This document shows positions 1 through 8,810 of a stretch of DNA of 64,000 bases, piece after piece. The position numbers and the translations under genes were made by a program. The DNA lies in contig NZ_LGUF01000007.1 of assembly GCF_001274725.1 (NCBI RefSeq), positions 4,967,655 through 5,031,654 of the forward strand, in the 5' to 3' direction. The stretch's first letter is position 1, and every line of letters begins with the position of its first letter. The stretch is from Sporosarcina globispora (GTDB lineage Bacteria; Bacillota; Bacilli; Bacillales; Cytobacillaceae). The notes beneath the pieces are model-generated. The model saw nothing but the letters and a program-made list of their open reading frames with translations. It did no database searches and was not told where the DNA came from.

Positions 1-95
1 TAAAAAAGACTAAAGAATTAACGTTGACGTTTTTGTTCATTCAGTTTTCAAAGATCAATTTCTCTATGTTATATTTTGCCTAATCGCTCAGAAGC
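1..95 (-). other. rRNA leader region (5' end of an rrn transcript)
   Basis: On the minus strand this segment contains GATCTTTGAAAACTGAA followed by an AACGTCAACGTTAATTC motif. These resemble the conserved leader and antitermination-type sequences that precede 16S rRNA genes in Bacillaceae. It starts just after promoter P2 and runs off the window edge. The 16S gene itself is expected outside the window. Confidence 0.75.
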
Positions 96-104
96 GACTT
101 TATC

Positions 105-228
105 AATATAACATGTGTCGGTTTTTGTTGTCAACACTTTTTTAAAAGAAATCCGTCGTCTGTGAAAGTATTTCCTTACATATCGCAGCGACGGATATAA
201 ATATAACAAGGATTTAAAGAAAGGTCAA
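105..228 (-). promoter_or_regulatory. Tandem rRNA operon promoters P1 and P2
   Basis: Read on the minus strand, two sigma-A promoters lie 95 bp apart. P1 has TTGACC at 223-228, a 17-bp spacer and TATATT at 200-205. P2 has TTGACA at 129-134, an 18-bp spacer and TATATT at 105-110 (or TTATAT with 17 bp). Tandem promoters at this spacing are typical of Bacillus rrn operons, and ygxA lies beside rrnD in B. subtilis. Transcription runs leftward out of the window, so no rRNA gene is visible here. Confidence 0.85.
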
Positions 229-245
229 TAGCTTTTAAAGTTTTT

Positions 246-1124
246 TTAAGATAATTTTTTCTTAAGTTTATAATACCTGTGATAGATCCCTTGACCTTTT
301 GTTTCCGCATTTACTACTTCAATAATATGCTTATCAATCAAATACTCAAGAAGCATGCTTAAGTCGACTGCATATAGATGAAGCTCCTCATGGTTCATAA
401 TATCGTGGATGGACCATTCATCTTTCTGAGCAAGCACATCTGCAAGATGGGTGATTCCTTGTTTAGTTCTTGAATGAATTAAAAATTCACTTGCAAGGAA
501 TAGAAGTTCCAGTCTTTTTTCAAGCGGCTCCTGGCTATTCACCAATTCTTCATATAACTTCATAATTTCAGGTTCAATTTGCTTTACTTGATTCCAGACA
601 GTTACCTCCGGGTGGAAACCATTCTCAATAACAGCCAGCCTGGCAAGGTGATGAAGGGAATGAACAATATGGTTATAGGCATCAAAATAATGGCGATTCT
701 CAAAAAAGGCTTTTCCATCCATATATCTTCTGATCAGCTTGGCAAACTCAATGCCCATTTTTAATTTTCTCCCATAGAACGGGAACTCTCTTAATTCCAC
801 CTTCAGGTTATGAATGTATTCATTTCGATCGAATAAAACTTTCCCATTATAGAGCCAGTCGAAAATCTTACGGTTCGACCCCAGCAGAATCCATTCGCGA
901 AGCTGCTTATCCGTTACGATATGAAGAGCAGCTTTTTTATCTTTATATGTGTAATGTTTAACAAACACAGGTTCGTCTGCTTCCTTTACGAGAATCAGCA
1001 GTACAGCATCAAATGTATCTGTAGCAGGAATAGCTTTTTGCATCTTTTCGGTCATAATCACGCCAAGAGTGTTTGCCTGGCTTGCCCGTTCTTGGTATAT
1101 AGGACGGAGAATATCTTCCATCAT
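246..1124 (-). CDS. ygxA: YgxA-like nucleotidyltransferase-like protein
   Basis: The 292-residue product matches what I recall of B. subtilis YgxA, a conserved protein annotated as nucleotidyltransferase-like, with no established reaction. It is soluble: no signal peptide or membrane segment is visible. The start follows a GGAGGAATT site; the first or second ATG (ATGATG) could be used. The gene lies directly upstream of an rRNA operon promoter in the same orientation, as ygxA does next to rrnD in B. subtilis. That synteny carries much of the assignment. No catalytic motif can be pointed to with certainty. Confidence 0.8.
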   Translation of the reverse strand: MMEDILRPIYQERASQANTLGVIMTEKMQKAIPATDTFDAVLLILVKEADEPVFVKHYTYKDKKAALHIVTDKQLREWILLGSNRKIFDWLYNGKVLFDRNEYIHNLKVELREFPFYGRKLKMGIEFAKLIRRYMDGKAFFENRHYFDAYNHIVHSLHHLARLAVIENGFHPEVTVWNQVKQIEPEIMKLYEELVNSQEPLEKRLELLFLASEFLIHSRTKQGITHLADVLAQKDEWSIHDIMNHEELHLYAVDLSMLLEYLIDKHIIEVVNAETKGQGIYHRYYKLKKKLS

Positions 1125-1271
1125 AATTCCTCCAGTTTATTGATAGCGTATATCTTCGACAATTATAAATGAAATCCTTCCTAAATGTGAGACATTTTTC
1201 GACACCTTTCTATATTAATATTTATTTAAGGAAAGGGAATATGGTATAGTTAGTTTTTAGGAGGGAGCAGA

Positions 1272-1628
1272 ATGGCTAAGTACTCAAATAAAATCAATAA
1301 AATTCGCACATTTGCCCTAAGTTTAATCTTTATCGGATTTATCGTTATGTATCTCGGAATATTCTTTAGAAATTCCGCTCTTCTCATGACAATATTTATG
1401 CTTCTTGGAATGCTCTGCATTCTTGGTAGCACCGGTGTATATTTTTGGATCGGCATGCTTTCAACAAAAACCGTGCAGGTAACTTGCCCGAATTGCGGAA
1501 AACATACAAAGATGCTTGGCCGTGTTGATATGTGCATGTACTGTAATGAGCCTTTAACGCTTGATCCAAAACTTGAGGGCGCTGAATTTGATGAAAAATA
1601 CAACAAAAAAAATACGAAGCAGAGCTGA
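1272..1628 (+). CDS. ygzB: YgzB family membrane protein with C-terminal zinc ribbon
   Basis: This is a 118-residue protein with two hydrophobic segments (about residues 15-35 and 42-65). A C-terminal zinc-ribbon-like part follows, with one CPNC pair and a CMYC pair about 20 residues later. Length, topology and its place beside perR match YgzB, a conserved Bacillus protein of unknown role. The start is supported by AGGAGGG eight bases upstream. It is monocistronic, facing away from ygxA and converging on perR, and ends in a hairpin terminator. Confidence 0.85.
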   Translation: MAKYSNKINKIRTFALSLIFIGFIVMYLGIFFRNSALLMTIFMLLGMLCILGSTGVYFWIGMLSTKTVQVTCPNCGKHTKMLGRVDMCMYCNEPLTLDPKLEGAEFDEKYNKKNTKQS

Positions 1629-1688
1629 TTTATCTACTGCTTCGTATATAAGTTCGAAAATGACCGGCTAGCTGACAGCCGGTTTTTT
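1613..1688 (+). terminator. Terminator(s) of ygzB
   Basis: Two hairpins follow each other. TACGAAGCAG/CTGCTTCGTA (1613-1646) overlaps the end of ygzB. ACCGGCT/AGCCGGT (1663-1683) is followed by TTTTTT and is the canonical intrinsic terminator. Confidence 0.85.
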
Positions 1689-1697
1689 AATGGACTA

Positions 1698-1733
1698 AAA
1701 ATAAAAAGCTGTCAGCACATAGCCGTCAGCTTT
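1698..1733 (-). terminator. Terminator of perR
   Basis: On the minus strand AAAGCTG pairs with CAGCTTT across a short interrupted stem, followed by a U-rich tail. It sits just after the perR stop codon. Confidence 0.7.
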
Positions 1734-1743
1734 ATATAATTTA

Positions 1744-2187
1744 TTAGTGAGCTTCTTTACTTGCACATTCTGGACATGTTCCGTAAATCTCCATTCTATG
1801 ATGGCTGATTTTAAAACCTGTCACATGTGAAGCAAGGTGCTCAACTTCATCAAGACCAGGATAGTGGAAGTCTACAATCTTGCCGCAGCTTTCACAAATG
1901 ACATGATAATGATGAGTGGTTACTAAATCGAAGCGGCTAGATGCGTCACCATATGTCAGTTCTTTTACCAGGCCAACCTCACGGAATACTCGTAAATTAT
2001 TGTAAACTGTTGCCACACTCATATTAGGGAATTTCCCTTCTAATGCTTTGTAAATATCGTCAGCAGTCGGGTGTGACATGGAGTTTATTAAATATTCAAG
2101 TATCGCATGACGCTGCGGAGTGATACGGACTCCAGTGTCTTTTAAAGTATCCAGCGCCTCTTTTAAATCCATATGCGCCACCGCCAT
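1744..2187 (-). CDS. perR: Peroxide-responsive Fur-family repressor PerR
   Basis: PerR is the Fe/Mn-dependent repressor of peroxide stress genes; metal-catalysed His oxidation inactivates it. The sequence is nearly identical to remembered B. subtilis PerR: winged helix ([28 protein letters not shown]), the [10 protein letters not shown] metal-binding stretch, and two structural zinc pairs, CESC and CPEC. The start was placed at ATG 2187 (MAVAH, 147 residues) by alignment to the 145-residue B. subtilis protein. An internal ATG at 2172 with GGTGG five bases upstream is an alternative, and the frame stays open to a TTG at 2205. A PerR box lies upstream, implying autoregulation. Confidence 0.95.
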   Translation of the reverse strand: MAVAHMDLKEALDTLKDTGVRITPQRHAILEYLINSMSHPTADDIYKALEGKFPNMSVATVYNNLRVFREVGLVKELTYGDASSRFDLVTTHHYHVICESCGKIVDFHYPGLDEVEHLASHVTGFKISHHRMEIYGTCPECASKEAH

Positions 2188-2216
2188 GCACCTCTTTTCC
2201 AACAAATATTCTTACT

Positions 2217-2231
2217 TTATAATCTTTATAA
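2217..2231 (-). promoter_or_regulatory. PerR box upstream of perR
   Basis: TTATAATCTTTATAA matches the PerR/Fur-like 7-1-7 consensus TTATAATnATTATAA with one mismatch. It lies about 30 bp upstream of the perR start, where an autoregulatory operator is expected. Confidence 0.85.
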
Positions 2232-2289
2232 ATAGTGTACTAATTTTTTACCACATTTGTCAATATTACAAACACCTTAATAGAGGGAA

Positions 2290-2847
2290 TCAACTCTTTT
2301 CAGCGTGCAGTGATTGCTCACTGGTGCCCAAATGGTGATTGACAAATCGCGCAGCAACAAACAGCAGATCTGACAATCGGTTTAGATAGACTAAAACCAG
2401 AGGGTTCACTTCTTCCCCAAGCGACACCGCACAGCGTTCAGCTCTTCTCACAATCGTTCTTGCCACATGAAATGCCGCTCCTGAATGATGACCGCCGGGT
2501 AATATAAAGTTATTAAGTGCCGTAAGGTCAGCCTCCCACTCATCAATTTGTTTTTCCATGAAGGTGATATCCTCTTCTTTTATCGCCCATTTAACTTCTT
2601 TTCCAGCAGGTGTTGCCAGCTCTGCTCCTGCATGGAACAAGTCGGTCTGCACTTTATGAAAAACCTGTTCCGCTTTTTCTCTGCCGCTGAAATACTCACT
2701 TGTTAAATGGCTTAGGGCCATTCCTATCATTGAATTGGCTTCATCACATGTGCCATATGCTTCTACGCGAATATCGTTTTTGCTGACTCTCTGGCCGTAT
2801 AATAATGACGTTGTCCCCTTATCTCCTGTTTTTGTATAAATTCTCAA
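2290..2847 (-). CDS. yvqK: PduO-type ATP:cob(I)alamin adenosyltransferase
   Basis: The enzyme transfers the adenosyl group of ATP to cob(I)alamin to make adenosylcobalamin. The N-terminal RIYTKTGDKGTTSLLYG is the ATP-binding signature of the PduO family, and the later SGAAFHVARTIVRRAER and LNRLSDLLFVAAR motifs are also family-typical. A TTG start at 2847 gives 185 residues, with AAAGAGGG seven bases upstream; the longer upstream frame has no good ribosome site. It resembles B. subtilis YvqK. No cobalamin riboswitch was seen upstream. A following operon partner is absent, as perR lies 100 bp further on with its own promoter. Confidence 0.88.
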   Translation of the reverse strand: MRIYTKTGDKGTTSLLYGQRVSKNDIRVEAYGTCDEANSMIGMALSHLTSEYFSGREKAEQVFHKVQTDLFHAGAELATPAGKEVKWAIKEEDITFMEKQIDEWEADLTALNNFILPGGHHSGAAFHVARTIVRRAERCAVSLGEEVNPLVLVYLNRLSDLLFVAARFVNHHLGTSEQSLHAEKS

Positions 2848-3175
2848 TTTAATACCCTCTTTCCAGATCAACCGCATTAATATAATCTTTGTTATTTTTT
2901 ATATATGTATGAAGGTTATGCTTGAAAATTTCAAAGGATTTGGGTAAATATTTTTGTACTGCTTGATAGATAAGGCGTTACCTTTACTTTCTCTTTACTC
3001 CAAAACGGATGCCCCCTTTGGTCTGAAATAATAAAGAAATTAGTCAAAAAAAACGAACCTGTTCAGGTCCGTTTCGAAAAAGTATCTGAGGAGGTATGCC
3101 CTAATAAAATGATATGCAAAACTTGTTCTTCGGAATGGACAAAAGCCTTGTTCCCTAAAAAAATAGGCCACCCAT
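2848..3175. other. Intergenic region between bcp and the adenosyltransferase gene
   Basis: No convincing gene is seen in these 328 bases. They hold the promoter region of the adenosyltransferase gene and the bcp terminator at 3044-3073. A 61-codon open frame overlapping the end of bcp lacks any recognisable feature. Confidence 0.6.
3044..3073 (-). terminator. Terminator downstream of bcp
   Basis: On the minus strand AACGGACCT/AGGTTCGTT forms a hairpin with one wobble pair, followed by a run of seven or more T. It lies about 100 bp after the bcp stop codon. Confidence 0.8.
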
Positions 3176-3652
3176 TTACAGCTGGGCCAAATTCTCCTTA
3201 ATATACTCCAGTGCCTCCTCAACATGCCCTTTTACCTTCACCTTGCGCCATTCTTTAACGAGTTTTCCTTCCTGGTCAATAATAAATGTGGATCGTTCAA
3301 TCCCCATATATTCTTTCCCGAAGTTCTTTTTAAGCTTCCATACATCATAAGCCTCCGCCGCTTTATGATCTTCATCAGCAAGCAGCAGGAAAGGCAATCC
3401 ATGCTTTTCAATAAACTTCTCATGCCTGCTGAGCGGATCAGGGCTTACTCCTAAAACGACTCCGTTCACATCTGCAAAGTTCTCATGCTGATCCCTGAAA
3501 TCACAAGCCTGAGTTGTGCAGCCAGGTGTCATGTCTTTTGGATAAAAATAAAGAACAATATTTTTTCCGCGGTAATCTGATAACTTCACTTTTTCACCAT
3601 TGCTGGCCTCGAGTTCAACATCCGGTGCCAATTCCCCAATTGCAATTGCCAT
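3176..3652 (-). CDS. ygaF: Bcp/PrxQ-type thiol peroxidase
   Basis: An atypical two-Cys peroxiredoxin that reduces hydrogen peroxide and organic hydroperoxides with thioredoxin-like donors. The 158 residues contain the DMTPGCTTQACDF motif: the first Cys is peroxidatic and the second, five residues on, is the usual resolving Cys of the Bcp class. FYPKDMTPG and a C-terminal FIIDQEG are also family-typical. In B. subtilis the counterpart, ygaF, sits next to perR; here the adenosyltransferase gene lies between. No PerR box was seen directly upstream. Confidence 0.92.
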   Translation of the reverse strand: MAIAIGELAPDVELEASNGEKVKLSDYRGKNIVLYFYPKDMTPGCTTQACDFRDQHENFADVNGVVLGVSPDPLSRHEKFIEKHGLPFLLLADEDHKAAEAYDVWKLKKNFGKEYMGIERSTFIIDQEGKLVKEWRKVKVKGHVEEALEYIKENLAQL

Positions 3653-3719
3653 TTTTATTCCTCCTGTTGGATAAGTTACTTACTATAAGCCTATCCAACT
3701 TTGTTTCCAAAAACAACTT

Positions 3720-4139
3720 CTAGCATTTTGGAGTCCGGTCACCTGCGTCAAATACCACCCTGGCGACAAACGCTGCAGGTATCACATATCCAATCAAAGC
3801 CTCCAGTACAGCAATCAGCCTGCCTATTCCAACAGGACTGATATCCCCATACCCTACTGAAAATAGAGTTACTGCACTAAAATAAAAACCTGTTTCCAGC
3901 CTCTCGAGGAAACCTGTTTCCATATAATTAGTGCCATCCATCAAAACCACCAGCCCATGTAAATCAAGCCAAATATATATCAGGCCAAACCCGATCATAA
4001 TCGTAGCATACAAGCTTATCAAATAAAGAAAGTTTTCCGCAGAAACCCATCTTCCCTTTATTTTGGCAGACGAAAAAAGTGTCTGCAGACTCATGATCAT
4101 ACACAGAACGATCAAAATCAGCGATAAATAAAATGCCAT
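3720..4139 (-). CDS. Small potassium-channel-like membrane protein
   Basis: A 139-residue protein with hydrophobic segments near residues 1-20, 35-60 and at the C-terminus (about 105-130). A pore loop precedes the last one, carrying the selectivity-filter sequence SVGYGD, close to TVGYGD of K+ channels. The last segments therefore form the two-helix ion channel module (Ion_trans_2 type). No cytoplasmic RCK/TrkA-N domain follows, so any gating partner would be separate. The start ATG at 4139 has GAGGTG four bases upstream. It is transcribed in the same direction as the ABC-2 genes 150 bp upstream, but a functional link is not evident. Confidence 0.75.
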   Translation of the reverse strand: MAFYLSLILIVLCMIMSLQTLFSSAKIKGRWVSAENFLYLISLYATIMIGFGLIYIWLDLHGLVVLMDGTNYMETGFLERLETGFYFSAVTLFSVGYGDISPVGIGRLIAVLEALIGYVIPAAFVARVVFDAGDRTPKC

Positions 4140-4288
4140 ACCGCACCTCATTTCGAAATGCTCTCAATTCATTTATACGCTTTTTACCGCGCCCGTATGA
4201 CCGCCTGTCTAATAAATGCTTTTCAGTTAACAATGTCACTTCCCACAAGCAGTCCGCCAATCGAAGAAAATCAGGGGCATTCCCGGCT

Positions 4289-5074
4289 TTAATTCCCTGC
4301 ACCACGATAACGTTTTACGCCCGAATTCCATATCAGGATTGAAAAGCTGAAAAATACTGCTCCAATTACAGGCGTTAAAAACGAATACAAGTACCACTCC
4401 TCTTTCCCCAAAAAGTAGGAAGCTGGATATACACCAACAAAAGCAAACGGAAGCACCCAGGTTAAGACGAAGCGTATGACGCTATTATAAATATCAACCG
4501 GATACCTTCCATAGTTCCCAATGTTGTACATCATCGGCATGATTGATGTTCTGGCATCCGCCCAAAAGCTGATGCAGGCAATCATGACAAAGATGCCTCC
4601 ATATACAAGCATTCCGCCTATCACAAATAAGAAAAATAGGAACGGATCTGCCCACGATAATTCTAATCCAAGACTGTTTCCAGCATAGATCATGACGGCA
4701 ATTCCTGTAACTGCCCCAAACAGGGATTCCAGCTCCATCCGTTCCAAAACGATTTGAAACAGACTATGGATTGGCCTTGTTAAAATCCTATCAAGTTCTC
4801 CTTTCACAATATACCTCTCATTGAAATCCCAAATATTAAAGAATGATGAAAACAGCGCATAGGGCACAAGGAAAAATCCATAAATAAAGATAATTTCATC
4901 CCTCGTCCAGCCTCCAAGCAGATTTGTATGGCCAAACACGACTAAAATAAAAATTAAATTGACTGCCTGAAATAGAAGGTCAGAGAAGATTTCTACAAAT
5001 AAATCAGCACGGTACTGCATTCTTGTTTTCATATATTGGGCGACATACTGAAAGAAAATGGCTATATAAAACAT
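4289..5074 (-). CDS. ABC-2 family permease, second subunit
   Basis: This 261-residue integral membrane protein has about six hydrophobic segments and no nucleotide-binding site. It matches the DUF990-type ABC-2 permeases that occur in pairs next to an ATPase of the COG4586 type. The gene starts three bases after the stop of the other permease gene, with GGGTG just upstream of the ATG, so translation is likely coupled. The substrate is unknown; relatives are annotated as exporters. Gene order here is ATPase, permease, permease. Confidence 0.8.
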   Translation of the reverse strand: MFYIAIFFQYVAQYMKTRMQYRADLFVEIFSDLLFQAVNLIFILVVFGHTNLLGGWTRDEIIFIYGFFLVPYALFSSFFNIWDFNERYIVKGELDRILTRPIHSLFQIVLERMELESLFGAVTGIAVMIYAGNSLGLELSWADPFLFFLFVIGGMLVYGGIFVMIACISFWADARTSIMPMMYNIGNYGRYPVDIYNSVIRFVLTWVLPFAFVGVYPASYFLGKEEWYLYSFLTPVIGAVFFSFSILIWNSGVKRYRGAGN

Positions 5075-5077
5075 CTG

Positions 5078-5869
5078 TCACCCTCCTTGAATAATGAGCT
5101 GTTTTTTCGCTATGATCCACAGAACCTGAATTGGTATTATCAAAATAACAACCCAGATTCCCTGCATAATAATCGCCTTGATGGCTTCATTATTTGAAAA
5201 GCTGTTTGTAAATATCATGCTCGGCACATAGCTAATACCCTGAAAGGGCAGAAATTTTAATATATCCTGAGCCCAAACCGGAAAAAAGCTGATAGGAATT
5301 AAAAGGCCGGAGAAGAGATCAATAACAACTCTTTTCGCCCGGATAAGTCCAGTGTTATTAAATAAGAAGAAAGTGGTAATACCTGTCAGTAAATTAATTT
5401 GAGTATTAATAAAAAAACTCAATAAAATCGATACCGCAAAGAAAATCCAAGTGGTCAAACCCGCAGAAAATTGGAGCGGAAAAATGAACGAGACAATCAC
5501 CATTCCCGGAACCGAGAAAAAGAAGAGACGGAATATCCCTTCTCCAAGGCCCTGCATCGTTTTCATGCCCAAATAATTATATGGGCGGATCAGTTCCACT
5601 GCTACTTTTCCTTCTTTAATTTCCGCAGCCATTTCCCGGTCTATATTATTAAAGTAAAATGCCCTTGCCATCCAGGCTACAGCCACATATGTCGACATCT
5701 GGATCACAGACATCCCCTCAATCGCATCTTTTTCTCCATAAATGGCGCTCCACAAGAAATAGTAAGCGCCAATATTAATGCTGTATATCAGAATGCCAGT
5801 ATAGTAATTCGTTCTGTAGGCAAGCATCATTAAGAAGCGGATTCGAATCATTTCTAAATACTTATCCAC
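5078..5869 (-). CDS. ABC-2 family permease, first subunit
   Basis: A 263-residue membrane protein with roughly six hydrophobic segments and a charged MDKYLEMIRIRFLMMLAYR start typical of the COG4587 ABC-2 permeases. It lies 33 bp downstream of the ATPase gene and 3 bp upstream of the second permease. The EIKEGKVAVELIRPYNYL loop corresponds to the coupling region that contacts the ATPase in such exporters. Substrate unknown. Confidence 0.8.
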   Translation of the reverse strand: MDKYLEMIRIRFLMMLAYRTNYYTGILIYSINIGAYYFLWSAIYGEKDAIEGMSVIQMSTYVAVAWMARAFYFNNIDREMAAEIKEGKVAVELIRPYNYLGMKTMQGLGEGIFRLFFFSVPGMVIVSFIFPLQFSAGLTTWIFFAVSILLSFFINTQINLLTGITTFFLFNNTGLIRAKRVVIDLFSGLLIPISFFPVWAQDILKFLPFQGISYVPSMIFTNSFSNNEAIKAIIMQGIWVVILIIPIQVLWIIAKKQLIIQGG

Positions 5870-5902
5870 AGGAACACCCCCGGATAAAAATAAACCCTTC
5901 CA

Positions 5903-6913
5903 TTAAGATATCCCCCGGTCATAAATATTTCTTATAATTTCCTCTGTTGAAGTTTCCTTAATATTGATATCTTTCACTTTTAAATCCGCTACCACTTTTG
6001 CGATCAGCAGGGAAATCAATTCATCATTATCCTCCACAAAGGCTGTAAATATCGCTTCTTTCTCATCCTTTTCCCATTTTACTTCCGATGATGCCGTTAT
6101 TTTGTTTAAGTCGCTAAGGTCCACTTCTTCAAGAAATTGAAATTCAATTTCCTTGCCTTCTCCCCATTTTTCCTTCAGGCTCTTTAATGCGCCATCATAA
6201 ATGATTTTCCCGTCATCTAACATAACCACGCGTTCGCATAACGCCTCAATATCCGAAAGATCATGAGTAGTCAGCAGAATGGTTGTATTATATTTTTCAT
6301 TAATTTCTTTTAAGAACTCCCTGATTTTCAATTTAACAAGCACATCAAGCCCAATAGTCGGCTCGTCCAAGAACAGCAGCGGCGGATTATGGATGAGTGC
6401 TGCTGCCAGTTCACACCTCATTCTCTGCCCGAGTGAAAGCTTACGGACTGGCTTATCAAGCAGAGGTTCAATATCTAAGGTTTTGATAACATGCGCCATA
6501 TGGCTGTCATACTGCTCATCAGAAACTTTATACACCTTCTTGAGCAGCCTGAAGGATTCCTGTACAGCAATATCCCACCAAAGCTGAGACCTCTGTCCAA
6601 AAACCACTCCAATCGTGCTGACGAATTTTTCACGGTCTTTATGCGGGTTCATTCCATTTACAATCACTTCACCGCTGGTTGGGGTTAGAATCCCTGTCAG
6701 CATTTTTATGGTAGTTGATTTCCCCGCTCCATTTTCACCTATATACCCAACCATCTCGCCTTGCTTTACATTAAAACTGATATTGTTAACTGCAGGCACA
6801 ATCTTATAATTCCTTGTAAGCAAGTCACGGAAAGCACCTTTCAATCCGGCGCGGCTTGAATATGCTTTAAACTCCTTCTTTAAGTTCCGTACTGTTATTG
6901 CATCATTCATCAT
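5903..6913 (-). CDS. ABC-2 exporter ATP-binding protein
   Basis: The 336-residue ATPase has Walker A GENGAGKST, the signature LSLGQRMR, Walker B LLFLDEPTIGLD and the switch His in TTHD. A C-terminal extension of about 90 residues with a DUF4162-like fold is usual in this group. The start is the ATG at 6913 after GGAGGAG; an in-frame ATG 15 bases upstream lies in front of that site. The next two genes encode its membrane partners, making a complete three-gene transporter. It sits between ygaF and gsaB, where B. subtilis has no such genes. Confidence 0.88.
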   Translation of the reverse strand: MMNDAITVRNLKKEFKAYSSRAGLKGAFRDLLTRNYKIVPAVNNISFNVKQGEMVGYIGENGAGKSTTIKMLTGILTPTSGEVIVNGMNPHKDREKFVSTIGVVFGQRSQLWWDIAVQESFRLLKKVYKVSDEQYDSHMAHVIKTLDIEPLLDKPVRKLSLGQRMRCELAAALIHNPPLLFLDEPTIGLDVLVKLKIREFLKEINEKYNTTILLTTHDLSDIEALCERVVMLDDGKIIYDGALKSLKEKWGEGKEIEFQFLEEVDLSDLNKITASSEVKWEKDEKEAIFTAFVEDNDELISLLIAKVVADLKVKDINIKETSTEEIIRNIYDRGIS

Positions 6914-7104
6914 TACTCCTCCTGCCAATTAATGCCCTAATGAAATAGTTTAGACAAACAGCGCTTTCTGCACAACTAGATTGCTCCTATTCATACATTC
7001 TAAAATACAGAATAATCTGCCTTCCCCTTAGATTGGACGAAGCCCATTCCAAACATGTTAAAATAATTATGAACGAATAATTGGATTCTATCAGGAGGAT
7101 TAAC

Positions 7105-8400
7105 ATGCAATTTACTAATTCTGAACGGCTGCATAAACAAGCATTAGAACATATTGTCGGCGGGGTGAACAGTCCTTCCCGCTCTTATAAAGCAGTTGGG
7201 GGCGGCTCGCCGGTTGCAATGGAACGTGCACAGGGTGCTTACTTCTGGGATGTGGACGGCAATCAATATATTGATTATCTGGCGGCATACGGCCCTATCA
7301 TCACCGGACATGCACACCCTCATATTACAGAAGCAATAAAAACAGCCGCAGAGCGGGGTGTTTTATATGGAACTCCGACACCGCATGAAGTCAAGTTTGC
7401 TGAAATGCTTAAGGAAGCAATGCCAAATTTGGATAAAGTCCGCTTTGTGAACTCAGGAACTGAAGCCGTCATGACAACAATCCGTGTTGCAAGAGCCTAT
7501 ACAGGCAGGGACAAAATCATTAAGTTTGCCGGATGCTATCATGGCCATTCCGACCTTGTCCTGGTTGCTGCGGGTTCAGGACCATCAACACTTGGAACTC
7601 CAGACTCTGCCGGGGTCCCAAAGAGCATTGCCCAGGAAGTGATCACGGTTCCTTTCAATGATATCAAACCATACAGGGAAGCGCTGGAAAAATGGGGCGA
7701 CCAGATCGCTGCCGTACTCGTTGAACCAATTGTCGGCAACTTTGGAATTGTTGAACCAAAACCAGGGTTCTTAGAGCAGGTTAATGAGTTAACCCATGCT
7801 GCAGGTGCACTAGTCATTTATGATGAAGTCATAACAGCTTTCCGCTTTATGTACGGCGGCGCACAGGACCTGCTTGGCGTTAAACCTGACTTGACGGCTA
7901 TGGGGAAAATTATTGGAGGCGGCCTTCCAATCGGTGCGTATGGCGGAAAAAAGGAAATTATGGAAACAGTAGCGCCGTTAGGTCCGGCATACCAGGCTGG
8001 TACGATGGCCGGAAATCCTGCTTCTATTCTGTCAGGCATTGCGTGTCTCGAAGTATTAAAGCAGCCGGGTGTCTATGAACATTTGGACCGTCTTGGAGAA
8101 ATGCTTGAAAAAGGCATTAGAGAGGCAGCTGAAGAACATAACATTCCTATTACTATTAACCGATTAAAAGGTGCGCTGACAATCTACTTTACGGAAGAAA
8201 AAGTGGTGAATTATGAGCAGGCAGAAAATACAGATGGAGAAATGTTTGCCAAGTTCTTCAAGCTGATGCTCAACCAGGGAATAAACCTGGCTCCTTCCAA
8301 ATATGAAGCTTGGTTTATTACGATTGCCCACACCGAGGAAGATATTCACGCAACCATTCACGCAGTGCAAAATGCATTCCAGCAATTAAAAGCAGAATAA
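7105..8400 (+). CDS. gsaB: Glutamate-1-semialdehyde 2,1-aminomutase, GsaB type
   Basis: This PLP enzyme isomerises glutamate-1-semialdehyde to 5-aminolevulinate for tetrapyrrole synthesis. The 431-residue protein has VGGVNSPSR near the N-terminus, the [10 protein letters not shown] cofactor Asp motif, and the PLP Lys in [17 protein letters not shown]. Bacilli usually carry two such enzymes, HemL in the hem operon and GsaB elsewhere; the surrounding yga genes point to GsaB. The ATG at 7105 follows TCAGGAGG by seven bases; the frame is open slightly further upstream without a ribosome site. It ends in its own terminator. Confidence 0.92.
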   Translation: MQFTNSERLHKQALEHIVGGVNSPSRSYKAVGGGSPVAMERAQGAYFWDVDGNQYIDYLAAYGPIITGHAHPHITEAIKTAAERGVLYGTPTPHEVKFAEMLKEAMPNLDKVRFVNSGTEAVMTTIRVARAYTGRDKIIKFAGCYHGHSDLVLVAAGSGPSTLGTPDSAGVPKSIAQEVITVPFNDIKPYREALEKWGDQIAAVLVEPIVGNFGIVEPKPGFLEQVNELTHAAGALVIYDEVITAFRFMYGGAQDLLGVKPDLTAMGKIIGGGLPIGAYGGKKEIMETVAPLGPAYQAGTMAGNPASILSGIACLEVLKQPGVYEHLDRLGEMLEKGIREAAEEHNIPITINRLKGALTIYFTEEKVVNYEQAENTDGEMFAKFFKLMLNQGINLAPSKYEAWFITIAHTEEDIHATIHAVQNAFQQLKAE

Positions 8401-8421
8401 ATATTCATTATTTTATGCATT

Positions 8422-8451
8422 AACGGAAGCAGCAACGCTTCCGTTTTCTTT
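8422..8451 (+). terminator. Terminator of gsaB
   Basis: AACGGAAGC/GCTTCCGTT with a six-base loop, followed by a T-rich tail, 20 bp after the gsaB stop. Confidence 0.88.
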
Positions 8452-8544
8452 AATATCAATAATGGAAACGTTTACAAACAAGGCGTTTTTTATACACCAA
8501 CCAATATCCTCCTCTAAACCATATCCAGCTTTTTGTATAAATAA

Positions 8545-8573
8545 TTGATTTCTGAAAATTCATATGATATGAT
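8545..8573 (+). promoter_or_regulatory. Predicted sigma-A promoter for the glutamate synthase gene
   Basis: TTGATT (8545-8550), a 17-bp spacer and TATGAT (8568-8573). A second, weaker candidate (CTGACA, 18 bp, TATAGT) lies about 60 bp further on. Either gives a long untranslated leader. Confidence 0.55.
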
Positions 8574-8763
8574 GGGAGAAATCTTTTCTGCAAAAGCGGA
8601 TTACGCTGACAAAAAGAGCTTAATAGTGTTATAGTCTGTCCCGAATAATCTAACTATTCATTCTATAAATGCATCATGCATTTATCCTTTCAAAACAAGA
8701 TTAACTTTTCAGCAGCCTCATTTAAAACCCGTAAACAACATATTTTATAGATTATTATTTTTC

Positions 8764-8791
8764 AGGAGGTGAACGGCTTTAAGGCAAAGCC
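8764..8791 (+). promoter_or_regulatory. Shine-Dalgarno sequence with no start codon, followed by a hairpin
   Basis: AGGAGGTG at 8764-8771 is not followed by ATG, GTG or TTG at usable spacing. Instead GGCTTT (8775-8780) and AAAGCC (8786-8791) form a perfect 6-bp hairpin. The first in-frame ATG is at 8811. The only earlier start codon is a GTG that overlaps the Shine-Dalgarno itself. Confidence 0.5.
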
Positions 8792-8810
8792 TTATTTTCA
8801 GCCGAATTTT

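Larger units (their letters stand above)
8401..8810 (+). other. Long gene-free leader between gsaB and the glutamate synthase gene
   Basis: These 410 bases hold the gsaB terminator, one or two sigma-A-like promoters, and a leader of about 200 bases in front of the glutamate synthase coding region. No T-box, riboswitch core or other coding region was recognised. The end of the leader has an isolated Shine-Dalgarno sequence and a hairpin, described separately. Confidence 0.6.

Noticed and set aside
1250..1606. 118-codon minus-strand open frame over ygzB
   Set aside because: ygzB on the plus strand has zinc-ribbon Cys pairs, a strong ribosome site and conserved synteny; the opposite frame has none.
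3040..3225. 61-codon minus-strand frame overlapping the end of bcp
   Set aside because: It runs through the bcp terminator hairpin, lacks a ribosome site and has no recognisable sequence.
8580..8768. T-box or riboswitch in the long leader of the glutamate synthase gene
   Set aside because: No T-box core (GGTGG-type) sequence, no conserved riboswitch core and no terminator hairpin directly upstream of the gene were found.
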